A stretch of 64,000 nt of DNA from CAIUPE01 sp037131735 (GTDB lineage: Bacteria > Pseudomonadota > Alphaproteobacteria > Rhizobiales > Beijerinckiaceae). Positions 26,037 to 34,615 of this stretch are shown in pieces. The DNA lies in NCBI GenBank assembly GCA_037131735.1, contig JBAXQM010000003.1:1-64000 (forward strand), written 5' to 3'. The position numbers and the translations under genes are program-made. The notes under the pieces are model-generated. The model saw only the letters and a list, made by a program, of their open reading frames with translations. It did no database searches and was not told the DNA's origin. Each line of letters starts with the position of its first letter. Position 1 is the first letter of the stretch.

Positions 26037-27271
26037 TGTATCGGCCCTAATGACATATTGTTTTTCAGAATGATCCGAAAGAAAATGATATTGGTGAAAA
26101 GAGGGGTACCAAAAAGATCAACTTCAGCCATGCCATTGATCAAAATGAATAGGAATAAGAGATCATTGAGCAGGTCCGGTTTACGAATGAATTGAATTAA
26201 TCGATCTGAAATGAAAAAGAGTGCAGGGGCAACGCCGACAACTCCAAGACCTAAAGCGAGATGAAGAAACATTTGATGGGGATTAACCGGCGCGCCATAA
26301 AAATCCGCGTCCATCATTAATGAAAGTCGTTCTTCTGTACCGTTAAAGCCCCAACCGAAGAAGGGGCGCTCCGCTATAAGCTCCCACGCAGCGGTCCATA
26401 GATCTGTGCGGCCGGTCAATGTGAAGATCTCACCTTCAAGACCTGTCCGGCTTAAACTTTTAAAAAGCGTATCAAAGCGAAAGCCATAGGAAATAAAGAT
26501 CAGAGCAACAGACAGAGCGGTCATAGCGCTTAAAAGCACAATGAGACGGTAGCGAAACAGGCGAAAGCCCAAGACCCCTATGGCTAGCACAGCTGCCACT
26601 AAGCCCGTTCGGCTGCCTGAAAGAATAAGACTTACTAATCCCACGCTGATCGAAAGAAATATATCGAGGGTCATTGTTCGGGTGCGGAGGAAAGAGCCGA
26701 AGCCGATCAATGAAAGTAAGGCGGCCATACGGCCGAAATTATTTGAATTTGCCGCAAAGCCTTGCAGCCGAAATTGCGATTCTTCGACTGAAGGGGGCTG
26801 CCAAGTTGAATCCGGAAAAAGCAGAGCCCCAATAAGCCCTAGCCCGACAAAGACTAAGAGCAAAGTCTGCACAATTTTATAAAACTCAGTTTCCGTGAGT
26901 TCGCGAAGACTCAGGGCCGCAACGCCAAGATAGGAGGCGAAGCCGACCGCGCAGGCTAAAGTATAAAGCGGCTTTTCTGACCATGTTGTCGATGCGAGTG
27001 CTAAGACGGTCAGCGCCGCGATGGCAATTCCGGAAGGCGAGCTCAAAGCGGATATGAGTGTTCTTAAATGGAACAGGGAGAAAGCAAGACATCCAAACCA
27101 TAGAACAAGTTTAAGCCCGTTTTGAAGATCAAGGCTTGTATCTCCTAAATCTCTTTCTCGGAAAGAGAGGCTAAGACCTACAGTTGCGATGGCTAGTATA
27201 AAAGGCAGGATCAGGCGGGTGTTTGGATATGCACGCCGTTCGAAATTCGTATCGAAATAGACGACACTCAT
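26033..27271 (-). CDS. O-antigen ligase/polymerase family membrane protein (Wzy-like)
   Basis: A 412-residue protein with about 11 hydrophobic segments and the Wzy_C/O-antigen-ligase-type periplasmic loop around residues 280-330 (WELIAERPFFGWGF, then NPHQMFLHLALGLGV). The role is polymerisation of repeat units at the periplasmic face. The family also contains ligases, but the operon (flippase, Wzz, ExoY-like primer) supports polymerase. It overlaps wzz-like and GT4 genes by 4 bp. Confidence 0.86.
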   Translation of the reverse strand: MSVVYFDTNFERRAYPNTRLILPFILAIATVGLSLSFRERDLGDTSLDLQNGLKLVLWFGCLAFSLFHLRTLISALSSPSGIAIAALTVLALASTTWSEKPLYTLACAVGFASYLGVAALSLRELTETEFYKIVQTLLLVFVGLGLIGALLFPDSTWQPPSVEESQFRLQGFAANSNNFGRMAALLSLIGFGSFLRTRTMTLDIFLSISVGLVSLILSGSRTGLVAAVLAIGVLGFRLFRYRLIVLLSAMTALSVALIFISYGFRFDTLFKSLSRTGLEGEIFTLTGRTDLWTAAWELIAERPFFGWGFNGTEERLSLMMDADFYGAPVNPHQMFLHLALGLGVVGVAPALFFISDRLIQFIRKPDLLNDLLFLFILINGMAEVDLFGTPLFTNIIFFRIILKNNMSLGPIQ

Positions 27272-28230
27272 TTTTTAAAGATCCGGATAAGATTTTTGGC
27301 ATCAAAGACACCGCACAGCGCGCCGATAACCGAGGCGGCGATGAGCAACGCGACTGAAAAAATCAACGGATTAGGGAAGAGAGGGGCCGCCGGATAGCGC
27401 GCGGGAGCGATCAATTCCGCATCGGGTTCGGTGTTTTGTTGGCGGGCAAGAGCATCTTCGATTTGCGCGCGCGCGACATCGCTTGCTTGCGCCAGTCGTG
27501 CCTTTTCAGAAATCAATTCTGCGATTGCGGATTTGTCTTCTTGCGAAGGCGGGAGCTGCGACAATTCATTGATTGAAGCGGTTAACTGATTTTGTCGAAA
27601 CGTAGTCGACAGAAGACGGGAGCGCGCAATATCAACATCGCGCTCAAGGAGCTTTTGTTTACGATCAGTGATGTTTTCGAGATAGAGCGATGCTAGCGCT
27701 GCGGTCATATTCTCAGATTTTTGGGGATCTTTGGAGAGATACCCCAAGCGGATTGTGTATGATCGCCGATCATGCTGAACGGATAAGCGGGTCAACGCTG
27801 ATCGAGCCGGGTCAATCTCTGTTGTCGCAGAGAAGGCATTAGAAATGAAATCGAGCGGAAAAATTGCAAGAGATGATGTGATCTCGCGATCACTTTGTAG
27901 ATTAAGGCGCTTGACCACCTCGGCCGTTAGCGGAGCCGAGGAAAGGATATCGATCTCCGATTGGATCGCCTTTTCATCAAGATCCTGTTTTAGAAATGTG
28001 AACTTCCCCACTTGCTCAGGCGAACGAAAAATTAAAGTTGCTTGAGCTTGATAATAGCGTGGCAATATGGGCCACAGACAAATGCCCATCGCGATAACAA
28101 TAAAGAACCCAAACAAAAATTGGCGAATTTCAAAGCGCCGTTTGTTGGGAACATCAAAGCCCCATTCAAGTTTGTTCAGGCGCGGGTGGATCATTGTAAA
28201 ATCATTGTCATGAGGGAAGATATTGCTCAC
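27268..28230 (-). CDS. Chain-length determinant (Wzz/GumC-type) protein without kinase domain
   Basis: A 320-residue protein with two transmembrane helices (about 38-57 and 285-305) flanking a periplasmic region with a coiled-coil (about 170-260). The N-terminal strand AQATLIFRSPEQ and the C-terminal Pro-rich ARYPAAPLFPNPL before the second helix are Wzz-family features. There is no Walker-type tyrosine kinase domain. It controls chain length with the Wzy-like protein. It starts with GTG and has a weak ribosome site; start uncertain. Confidence 0.82.
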   Translation of the reverse strand: MSNIFPHDNDFTMIHPRLNKLEWGFDVPNKRRFEIRQFLFGFFIVIAMGICLWPILPRYYQAQATLIFRSPEQVGKFTFLKQDLDEKAIQSEIDILSSAPLTAEVVKRLNLQSDREITSSLAIFPLDFISNAFSATTEIDPARSALTRLSVQHDRRSYTIRLGYLSKDPQKSENMTAALASLYLENITDRKQKLLERDVDIARSRLLSTTFRQNQLTASINELSQLPPSQEDKSAIAELISEKARLAQASDVARAQIEDALARQQNTEPDAELIAPARYPAAPLFPNPLIFSVALLIAASVIGALCGVFDAKNLIRIFKK

Positions 28231-28270
28231 AGCGTGGTCTTTCTAAGGGGAGTTGTAACGTCAAAGTTAG

Positions 28271-29104
28271 TTATGATCTTACAGCGGCATAAAGACGATC
28301 GCGGAGGGGCGTTCCAATTAAGCGGAAGAAGCCATAGAGGCATGTCGTCATAAGAAACTGGCGGGTATTGAGAAATCCAACGCGAAGGCAGTGAAGACGA
28401 AAGCGAAATTCGTTTTTGAAATAAGCGAAATTTCCCCGCCGCGCTCTTTGCTCAAGCGTTGTTCGCACGCGTAATAAGACTTTTGGAATGATGTGTATTT
28501 TGGCACCTGTCAGAATCAATCTCACATAGAGATCGTAATCCTCTAGCAAACCAACGGACTCACGATAGCCGCCCAAACTTACAAGAACCGATTTACGAAT
28601 GAGAATCGTAGGATGCGCTATAACATTACGCCACCGTAATGCTTGAACAATGGCTTCATGTTCCGTGGGCGACGTTTTCAGTCGAAGGTCATGATCCTCG
28701 TCAACAAATTCACTCGACCAGGACGCAACGAGATCAATTTCGGCGTGAGTGTCGAGATAGGTCTTTTCAAGTTGTAGGCGGTCTGGGAGGGAGATGTCAT
28801 CGCTATCCATCCGCATGATGTAATCACCGGTGCAGGCGGCAAGGCCATGGTTTAGCGCTTTCGCCAAACCGCCATTCTCGGGCATCGCGACGACTGTTCG
28901 CGTGGGGCAGCCCGTCTCTGCTGCGAAGCAATTGATGACATCCTGTTGATCGGGATCGATCGGCCCGTCGATGACAAGAACGATTTGATCAAGCGGCAGA
29001 CTTTGGCTTTTAAGACTCTGAAGCGAGGCGACAAGGTGGTCAGGACTTTCGCCCTGATACGTAGTGATGAGAGCCGAGACGGTTGATTGCGTATGTGTGG
29101 TCAT
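28271..29104 (-). CDS. Glycosyltransferase family 2
   Basis: A 277-residue GT-A fold inverting transferase. The N-terminal strand VSALITTYQGE binds nucleotide. The metal site is RMDSDD, and the likely catalytic region is GLLEDYDLYVRL (Glu-Asp). It should extend the ExoY-primed lipid carrier. The start is ATG 29104, or the in-frame GTG at 29107, with GGAG upstream inside the exoY-like gene; both overlap the exoY stop. Confidence 0.88.
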   Translation of the reverse strand: MTTHTQSTVSALITTYQGESPDHLVASLQSLKSQSLPLDQIVLVIDGPIDPDQQDVINCFAAETGCPTRTVVAMPENGGLAKALNHGLAACTGDYIMRMDSDDISLPDRLQLEKTYLDTHAEIDLVASWSSEFVDEDHDLRLKTSPTEHEAIVQALRWRNVIAHPTILIRKSVLVSLGGYRESVGLLEDYDLYVRLILTGAKIHIIPKVLLRVRTTLEQRARRGNFAYFKNEFRFRLHCLRVGFLNTRQFLMTTCLYGFFRLIGTPLRDRLYAAVRS

Positions 29105-29784
29105 CACTTTGCTCCCCGACGTGAGAGGACGGCTGAGGGCGTTCGGAACAAAATGACAAGATCACGGAAAAGACTGAGATCGCTCACATAAGCGTGATCA
29201 AGGGCAACCCGTTCATCATAGCCGACATCATTACGGCCACTGATTTGCCACGGCCCTGTTAAGCCCGGCTTTACAGCGAGATAATGATTGGCGGCATTAC
29301 CATAACGAGAGAGTTCGTCTTTGGTGACGGGCCGGGGTCCGACAAGGCTCATCTCGCCACGAAGAATATTGAAGAGTTGCGGCAATTCATCAAGACTTGT
29401 TGCGCGCAGAATGCGGCCGATGGGCGTGATGCGCGGATCAAATTCGAGCTTTTGATGATCTTGCCATTCAGTTTTTGCATCTGGATGATGCTCAAGATAT
29501 TCTGTGAGGCAGGCTTCAGCACCCAGAATCATTGTTCTGAATTTGAGACAACCGAAGCGCTCGCCCTTTTGTCCTATGCGTGCATGACGAAAGAAAACAG
29601 GTCCGCCATCGAGTGCTACGAAAAGCGCCACGATTAGAAAAACAGGCGATGTGAGCAGTATAAGGGCTAGGGAGCCGATCACATCAAGAATGCGTTTGCC
29701 TGTCAGTGTTAAACGCGAAAGCGGAACGACGCCGGTGCTCTCACCCTGATATGTGTTAATGCCATAGGGAGAAATATTGTCCAT
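29104..29784 (-). CDS. exoY: Undecaprenyl-phosphate sugar phosphotransferase, ExoY-like
   Basis: A 226-residue bacterial sugar transferase that loads the first sugar phosphate onto undecaprenyl phosphate. It has one N-terminal membrane helix (about 32-56) and the full catalytic domain: RIGQKGERFGCLKFRTM, DPRITPIGRILRATSLDELPQL, MSLVGPRPV, and PGLTGPWQISGRNDVGY. Length and sequence follow rhizobial ExoY closely, which suggests galactose or glucose as first sugar. It is the first gene of the minus-strand exopolysaccharide operon. Confidence 0.93.
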   Translation of the reverse strand: MDNISPYGINTYQGESTGVVPLSRLTLTGKRILDVIGSLALILLTSPVFLIVALFVALDGGPVFFRHARIGQKGERFGCLKFRTMILGAEACLTEYLEHHPDAKTEWQDHQKLEFDPRITPIGRILRATSLDELPQLFNILRGEMSLVGPRPVTKDELSRYGNAANHYLAVKPGLTGPWQISGRNDVGYDERVALDHAYVSDLSLFRDLVILFRTPSAVLSRRGAK

Positions 29785-30268
29785 GTCGTCCTCGCCACTA
29801 AACTTGGCGCGGATCAGGCGCCTAAAGGGAGAACGTTTCGGACCCGGTGATCAACGCCCGGGAAACCGCGTAGTCATAGTATTACGGATCCTACTAATGA
29901 CGTAGGGGAATGTTTATCGTTGAGTGTTGGCCTGATCTATGTAACGAAAGACGTAGAGTGGGAAGATCATGCCTCGAAAGCAGGTGCGTTTTTACTCCGG
30001 CTGAACTCAAAAACAGCGTCTAAATAAAATTGTCGGTAATTTTACTTATCCTAGTAGGGTATGTGATCTCTAAGATGATCGGACTCGGTGAGTATCTTTT
30101 AGCCATCGGGCGACGAGAGATGAACTATTTTCGATTATGAGATTTATACTTCTGTTGTGGGGTTTCTTAGACGGCGGGACCTCATCCCGCATTTTTTCTT
30201 TTTAACTAGCTCATAGAGGGGTTCAGCACCAGCTCTGGCGTTGTGTTCGTCTGAAAGGTTATTGTTTT
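29785..30268. other. Divergent spacer upstream of the exopolysaccharide operon
   Basis: 484 bp with no convincing gene. It must hold the operon promoter on the minus strand and the promoter of the YddA-like gene on the plus strand. Two very short plus-strand frames are present, 29969-30004 (11 codons, GGGAAG 5' of ATG) and 30075-30140 (21 codons), followed by a hairpin terminator at 30174-30197. They could be leader peptides, but codon support is too weak to call them genes. ACGTAG-containing sequences recur near 29899 and 29951. Confidence 0.5.
30174..30200 (+). terminator. Orphan intrinsic terminator or attenuator
   Basis: A 6-bp stem GCGGGA/TCCCGC (30174-30179 and 30185-30190) with a CCTCA loop is followed by A and T6 plus further T residues. 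No plus-strand gene lies upstream within 480 bp. It therefore ends a short untranslated transcript or attenuates the YddA-like gene that starts 70 bp downstream. Confidence 0.7.
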
Positions 30269-31354
30269 ATGAAGGAGGGTAGTGTTTTCAACGGCACGCT
30301 TCGCCACTTCGTGAAGCTTGCTTTTCAATATTGGCATGGCGAGCAAAAGACCAAGGCCTATATCCTCGGAATGGGATTTATACTGAGTTTGATCTTGAAC
30401 CTTGTAATGGCTCTTTTGATCAATCAGTGGAGCAAGGGCTTTTTCGACGCACTCCAACGACATCAGTTCAGCGCGATTATTGATAGCGTTGAACAATTAG
30501 CCATACTTGCAACAGGAACTGGCATAGCAGCCATTATCACGGTTCAATTCCGCATGCGGTTGCAAGTCTCTTGGCGCATTTGGGTGATGTCAAGACTTGT
30601 CGCGAGTTGGGTACGAAGCGCTTTGTCGCGTGATGTATTAAAGAGCTATCTGATCGATAATCCGGAAGCGCGTATTGCTGAGGATGGGCGTATTGCCATC
30701 GAGCTTCTGGTCGAAATGAGCGGTGGAATTGTCTACACACTTTTGATCTCAAGTTCTTTTATTGTCGTCTTATGGAATATTGGCGGCTCTGCGATGATGT
30801 TCGGTTATCCGGTCAATGGTTATCTCGTCTATTCAGTTTTAATCTATACGAGCTTGACGTCGCTTGGAATGTTTTTGCTCTGCGTTCCATTGGTTAGAAA
30901 TGTCGAAGAAAAAGCAGCGGCAGAGGGCGATTTTCGCTATTTTCTGACGGAGAATATCCATAATTCAGGTTCTACTTTAAACGCTGACACTAAAATGAAA
31001 AGTGGGCCAGAAATATTTTTTGATCAATTGTTGAAGCGGTGGATTAAAGTTATTCGCGGCCAAACAAAGATTATCAGTTTTGCTACCACCAATAATCTGA
31101 TCGCCCCCATTGTACCGGTCGTGTTATGCGCCCCAAAATATTTGAGTGGGGAAATGTCACTGGGTGACGTCATGCAAACGGCGGCGGCCTTTTTGCAGGT
31201 GCAGACCTCGCTGAATTGGCTGGCCGATAATGCCTTTAGTCTTGCCAATTGGTCGGCTTCTGCGCGCCGCGTGGCGGGCCTTGATGCGACGATTCAAGAA
31301 TATGATAAATACTCTGTGCCCCTGCCGCCCGAGCCGCGACTCGTAGGACCGTGA
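30269..31354 (+). CDS. YddA/ABCD-type ABC transporter membrane domain lacking the ATPase domain
   Basis: A 361-residue protein with about six hydrophobic segments matching the transmembrane half of YddA-like (ABC type, DUF/ABC_membrane_2) exporters. Features are NQWSKGFFDALQ, NPEARIAED, YLVYSVL, EGDFRYFL and YLSGEMSLGDVMQ. In full-length relatives a nucleotide-binding domain follows the last segment. Here the frame stops right in the linker (LPPEPRLVGP), and no ATPase remnant is seen downstream. It may be a natural SbmA/BacA-like ATPase-free transporter or a truncation. It faces away from the exopolysaccharide operon. Confidence 0.75.
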   Translation: MKEGSVFNGTLRHFVKLAFQYWHGEQKTKAYILGMGFILSLILNLVMALLINQWSKGFFDALQRHQFSAIIDSVEQLAILATGTGIAAIITVQFRMRLQVSWRIWVMSRLVASWVRSALSRDVLKSYLIDNPEARIAEDGRIAIELLVEMSGGIVYTLLISSSFIVVLWNIGGSAMMFGYPVNGYLVYSVLIYTSLTSLGMFLLCVPLVRNVEEKAAAEGDFRYFLTENIHNSGSTLNADTKMKSGPEIFFDQLLKRWIKVIRGQTKIISFATTNNLIAPIVPVVLCAPKYLSGEMSLGDVMQTAAAFLQVQTSLNWLADNAFSLANWSASARRVAGLDATIQEYDKYSVPLPPEPRLVGP

Positions 31355-31414
31355 GGACTCGGCAAAAGGCGTCATTTGTGATAGAAGTTCAGGTAAGAGA
31401 GTTGGATAGTGCCA

Positions 31415-31651
31415 ATGGCCAAGTCACCGCCGATCGATCTTCAAGCCGCGCTTGCCGCTGCCAAAGCAAAATTGGCTGAACCACCGAAGCGCATTTCTCC
31501 GCCTCCCGTAAATGTTGCGCCTCAATCGAAAACGGCAAGGCCCAAGACGGCCCAGCCTAAAGGCACGTTGTCTAGAGATGACTCGTCACTGACTCTTGAA
31601 AAATTGGCGCAGGCTTGGGTTCAGACAAAGAATTTTCCAAAGAGCCATTGA
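31415..31651 (+). CDS. Small Pro/Ala/Lys-rich protein of unknown function
   Basis: 78 residues from ATG 31415 (a GTG at 31409 is the alternative). The first half is a helix-prone Ala/Lys stretch and the middle is low-complexity Pro/Ala/Lys; a short predicted helix ends it. No recognised family. It lies 60 bp after the YddA-like gene on the same strand and may be co-transcribed. Confidence 0.45.
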   Translation: MAKSPPIDLQAALAAAKAKLAEPPKRISPPPVNVAPQSKTARPKTAQPKGTLSRDDSSLTLEKLAQAWVQTKNFPKSH

Positions 31652-31691
31652 ATTGTTGTTGTTCTAATCAACAGTCGCCCAGATTATAAAA

Positions 31692-32006
31692 TCAATCTGC
31701 GGTTATGTCTTCGTCTTCAATAAGCCGCGCATCATTCAACGAAAATTTTGTCTCTTTACCACGCAAAAGCATTTTGTGTTTTGCTTTGCGACCCGATACG
31801 CGCTTGCGCCATAGTCGGAAACTTGATGGCTTCAATGAGCCGCGCATTAATCGAATGATCTCAGGCTCTGACAGGCCAATTTTTTCTTTGATGGTTTCAA
31901 AAGACACGTCATCCGCCCAAGCAAACGCAATCGCTTCGCTAATTGTGGCAGCGCTTAAAGCGTGTTTAGACAAAGTTGAACTCTGAAGTTGCTCTGTATC
32001 GCTCAT
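31692..32006 (-). CDS. DUF2805 (TIGR03643) family protein
   Basis: A 104-residue small protein with the pattern of the TIGR03643/DUF2805 family: a predicted helix-turn-helix (AIAFAWADDVSFETIKEKIGL, then EPEIIRLMRGSL) and the signature KPSSFRLWRKRVSGRKAKH. The basic C-terminal part suggests nucleic-acid binding, but the function is not known. The start may be either of two adjacent ATGs (32006 or 32009). It follows the alcohol-dehydrogenase-like gene by less than 10 bp. Confidence 0.85.
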   Translation of the reverse strand: MSDTEQLQSSTLSKHALSAATISEAIAFAWADDVSFETIKEKIGLSEPEIIRLMRGSLKPSSFRLWRKRVSGRKAKHKMLLRGKETKFSLNDARLIEDEDITAD

Positions 32007-32014
32007 CATTATTG

Positions 32015-33037
32015 TCAGAAGCCTTCCAGTACCACTTTGCCTCGTGATGTTCCGCTTTCTATTAACGCATGCGCGCGCAGAAGATTGGCGGCGTTGATCG
32101 TGCCGAAATGCGCGGCCATTGTGCTGCGGATTTGGCCTTGATCAACCATTAAGGACACTTGGTTCAGGAGGTTGTACTGTTCCTCGATATCGGGCGTTCC
32201 AAAAAGAGAGCGTGTGAACATCAGCTCCCAATGCAAGGAGAGGCTTTTGCGTTTAAGCTTCTTGATGTCGAGCGGCTGTGGATCATCGATCAAACAGAAG
32301 CGACCCTGCGGCGCCATGAGTTCGACAATCGCATCGAAATGCTTGTCGGTCTCCGTTGTCGAAAACACGAAGCCTGGCGCTTCAAGCCCCAGTCGTTTCA
32401 CCTCTTCGTTGAGCGGCTTGCTATGATCAACAACGTGATGGGCACCCATCTCCTTGACCCAGGCTTGCGTTTCAGGCCGCGATGCTGAAGCGATGATGGT
32501 GAGATCTGTAAGCTGCCGCAGAATCTGGATGGCGATGGATCCAACCCCGCCCGCGCCGCCGATGATGAGAATCGTATGAGCCCCTGCAGCCACAGGCGTT
32601 GAGACTTTCAGCCTGTCAAAAATGGCTTCCCACGCCGTGATAGCCGTCAGCGGTAGCGCGGCCGCTTCCGCAAAGCCAAGAGTGCGTGGCTTTTTGCCGA
32701 CGATCCGCTCATCCACAAGATGAAATTCGCTATTGGTGCCGGGGCGGTCGATCGCGCCCGCGTAGAAGACCTCGTCACCGGGTTTGAAAAGTGATGCTTC
32801 CGGTCCCACGCTTTCCACAACACCGGCGGCATCCCATCCGAGGATTCCGTGTTCGCCCGCAGCGGGTGCCACGCCACGCCTGATTTTCGTATCGACCGGA
32901 TTGACCGAAACGGCCCGCACAGAAACGCGGATGTCTCTTCCCTTGGGGGCGACCGCGGGACTATCGATATCCTCAAGCGCTCTTTCACCCGAAACCGGAC
33001 CCGGCTTGCTGTAACCTACCGCCTTCATCGTCTTCAC
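32015..33037 (-). CDS. Zinc-type alcohol dehydrogenase-like / quinone oxidoreductase family protein
   Basis: A 340-residue medium-chain dehydrogenase/reductase. It has an N-terminal GroES-like domain (VSVNPVDTKIRRG, GWDAAGVV) and an NADP-binding Rossmann fold with GGAGGVGS near residue 160. Catalytic zinc ligands of true alcohol dehydrogenases are not evident, so it is probably a zinc-free NADPH:quinone/enone reductase of the TIGR02817 group. It is the first gene of a two-gene minus-strand unit with the DUF2805 protein. Confidence 0.87.
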   Translation of the reverse strand: MKTMKAVGYSKPGPVSGERALEDIDSPAVAPKGRDIRVSVRAVSVNPVDTKIRRGVAPAAGEHGILGWDAAGVVESVGPEASLFKPGDEVFYAGAIDRPGTNSEFHLVDERIVGKKPRTLGFAEAAALPLTAITAWEAIFDRLKVSTPVAAGAHTILIIGGAGGVGSIAIQILRQLTDLTIIASASRPETQAWVKEMGAHHVVDHSKPLNEEVKRLGLEAPGFVFSTTETDKHFDAIVELMAPQGRFCLIDDPQPLDIKKLKRKSLSLHWELMFTRSLFGTPDIEEQYNLLNQVSLMVDQGQIRSTMAAHFGTINAANLLRAHALIESGTSRGKVVLEGF

Positions 33038-33167
33038 CTTCGCTAACAGAGTTCCGCTGAGATCATCAGCGCGTCACCTAATTGTAGGCGGCGGTACGGC
33101 ATTCGAATAGCCCTTCATCGCACAAGGCGATGGTCATTCCGACTGTTGGGACGTTTGCACCTGTAAG

Positions 33168-33187
33168 ATGGCGGAGGGAGAGGGATT
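33168..33187 (+). repeat. attL: left copy of the tRNA-Ser attachment repeat
   Basis: 20 bp (ATGGCGGAGGGAGAGGGATT) identical to 43680-43699, where the sequence is the 3' end of tRNA-Ser(GGA) plus CCA. Here it is isolated in non-coding DNA 206 bp upstream of an integrase gene, as expected for the left junction of an integrated element. Confidence 0.92.
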
Positions 33188-33361
33188 GTTCCCATGCGAT
33201 CTGTTGCCAGAAGGTGATGGAAGGTGTGGGTAGGTGCTGAAAGCCTTAATGGTCTCCGCTTTAAATACAAATTTAGGTTTTTGCTAGCAAAGGCATCGTC
33301 GCTACCTATCTCCAGCCTTACAAGGCCTTCTCTTTCAGATCTTCCTCTTCTGGCGGTCAGA

Positions 33362-33369
33362 TGAGGGAA
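33362..33369 (+). repeat. Candidate integrase arm-type site (left)
   Basis: The octamer TGAGGGAA lies just before the integrase gene and recurs twice, 12 bp apart, at 43617-43624 and 43629-43636 close to attR. Short direct repeats on both inner flanks of the attachment cores are what arm-binding sites of tyrosine integrases look like. Inference only. Confidence 0.4.
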
Positions 33370-33392
33370 CATTTGATGGAACGGAGGTCAAT

Positions 33393-34580
33393 ATGGTGGA
33401 GCGCTTTAGCTTCATGCAATTGCAGAAACAAACGAAGCCGGGTCGATATTTTGACCCGGTCTATTTGGGACTACATCTCTGGATTAAGGATCAAAATCGG
33501 AAATATTGGATTTTTAGGTTTACAATAGGCGGTAAACGCCAGGATATGAGCTTAGGCGCCTTTCCTAGAAAATCTCTAGCTGACGCACATCGAGCTGCAA
33601 ATGAGGCGAGGCTGCTTCTTGATGAAGGAAAAAATCCGCTTGAGATGCGTAAATTTTCAAAGATCGTCGAGCGCGAAGAGGAAAAAACACTAAAAACCTT
33701 CAAGGAGTTTGCCTCAGAATGGCTGGAAGACCACCAATATTCTTGGCAAAATGAAAAACACCGCGATCAGTGGGCCAATACTCTCTCGACCTACGCATTC
33801 CCTATCATAGGGGATATGCCGATCGAGGTTATTCAGACAGAGCACATTGTTAAGATATTGAAACCGCTCTGGGTCTCGAAAACAGAGACGGCAACAAGAT
33901 TGCGCGGGCGTATTGAGCGGATTTTAGCAGCTGCTACTATCCTAAAGCTTAGACAAGGCCCTAATCCGGCTGCATGGCGTGGAACTCTGGATACATTATT
34001 GCCTTCACCTAGCAAAGTAGCCACCACCGAGCATCATGCTGCACTAGATTTTATGAAATTACCGGAATTTATCGACCGATTAAGAGGTAAGTCGGGCTTA
34101 GCAGCGCTTGCCCTTGAATTTGCGATCCTTACCGCAGCTCGAACTGGAGAGGTTCTAAATGCTTCGAGAGACGAGATCGTGCAAGACGTTTGGACTGTTC
34201 CCGCTAAGCGAATGAAAGCACGTAAGGAGCACCGTGTCCCGCTCACGCGCCGTGCTTTGCAGATTATTGAAATCGCCAAAAGTCTCGATCCCGATAGTAA
34301 TTTTTTGTTTTCGCGAAATAGAAAGCCTTTGTCTAATATGGCGATGTCAAAGGTTCTAAGGCAAATGCAAGTTGAGGTTACCGTCCATGGCTTTCGCTCG
34401 ACTTTTAGGGACTGGGTATCTGAGAAAACAAACCATTCCCCCGAACTTGCAGAAATGGCACTTGCGCATACCATCATGAATAAGGTTGAGGCCGCTTACC
34501 GACGAGGTGATCTTTTAGAAAGGCGTCGTCAATTAATGGACGATTGGGCTTCTTACTGTGACTCTAAAGTTAACCTATGA
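33393..34580 (+). CDS. int: Site-specific tyrosine integrase (P4-type, arm-binding N-terminal domain)
   Basis: 395 residues. The N-terminal DUF4102-type arm-binding domain (FRFTIGGKRQDMSLGAFPRKSLADA) is followed by a SAM-like core-binding domain (about 100-190) and the catalytic domain. Active-site residues visible are Arg in LTAARTGEVL, His-x-x-Arg in HGFRSTFRDW, His in ALAHTIMNK and the nucleophile Tyr in EAAYRRGD. GGAGG precedes the ATG. It recombines the tRNA-Ser 3' end, as shown by the flanking repeats, and reads into the island. Confidence 0.95.
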   Translation: MVERFSFMQLQKQTKPGRYFDPVYLGLHLWIKDQNRKYWIFRFTIGGKRQDMSLGAFPRKSLADAHRAANEARLLLDEGKNPLEMRKFSKIVEREEEKTLKTFKEFASEWLEDHQYSWQNEKHRDQWANTLSTYAFPIIGDMPIEVIQTEHIVKILKPLWVSKTETATRLRGRIERILAAATILKLRQGPNPAAWRGTLDTLLPSPSKVATTEHHAALDFMKLPEFIDRLRGKSGLAALALEFAILTAARTGEVLNASRDEIVQDVWTVPAKRMKARKEHRVPLTRRALQIIEIAKSLDPDSNFLFSRNRKPLSNMAMSKVLRQMQVEVTVHGFRSTFRDWVSEKTNHSPELAEMALAHTIMNKVEAAYRRGDLLERRRQLMDDWASYCDSKVNL

Positions 34581-34615
34581 TTCCTGACTCTCAAAATCTT
34601 AATGAGGTAACAGTT

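Noticed and set aside
30269..31354. Frameshifted full-length ABC exporter
   Set aside because: The sequence after the stop holds no ATPase motifs in any frame before the next small gene, so a simple frameshift does not explain the missing domain.
33115..33372. Minus-strand frame of 85 codons at attL
   Set aside because: It spans the attachment repeat and integrase promoter and has no similarity or ribosome site.
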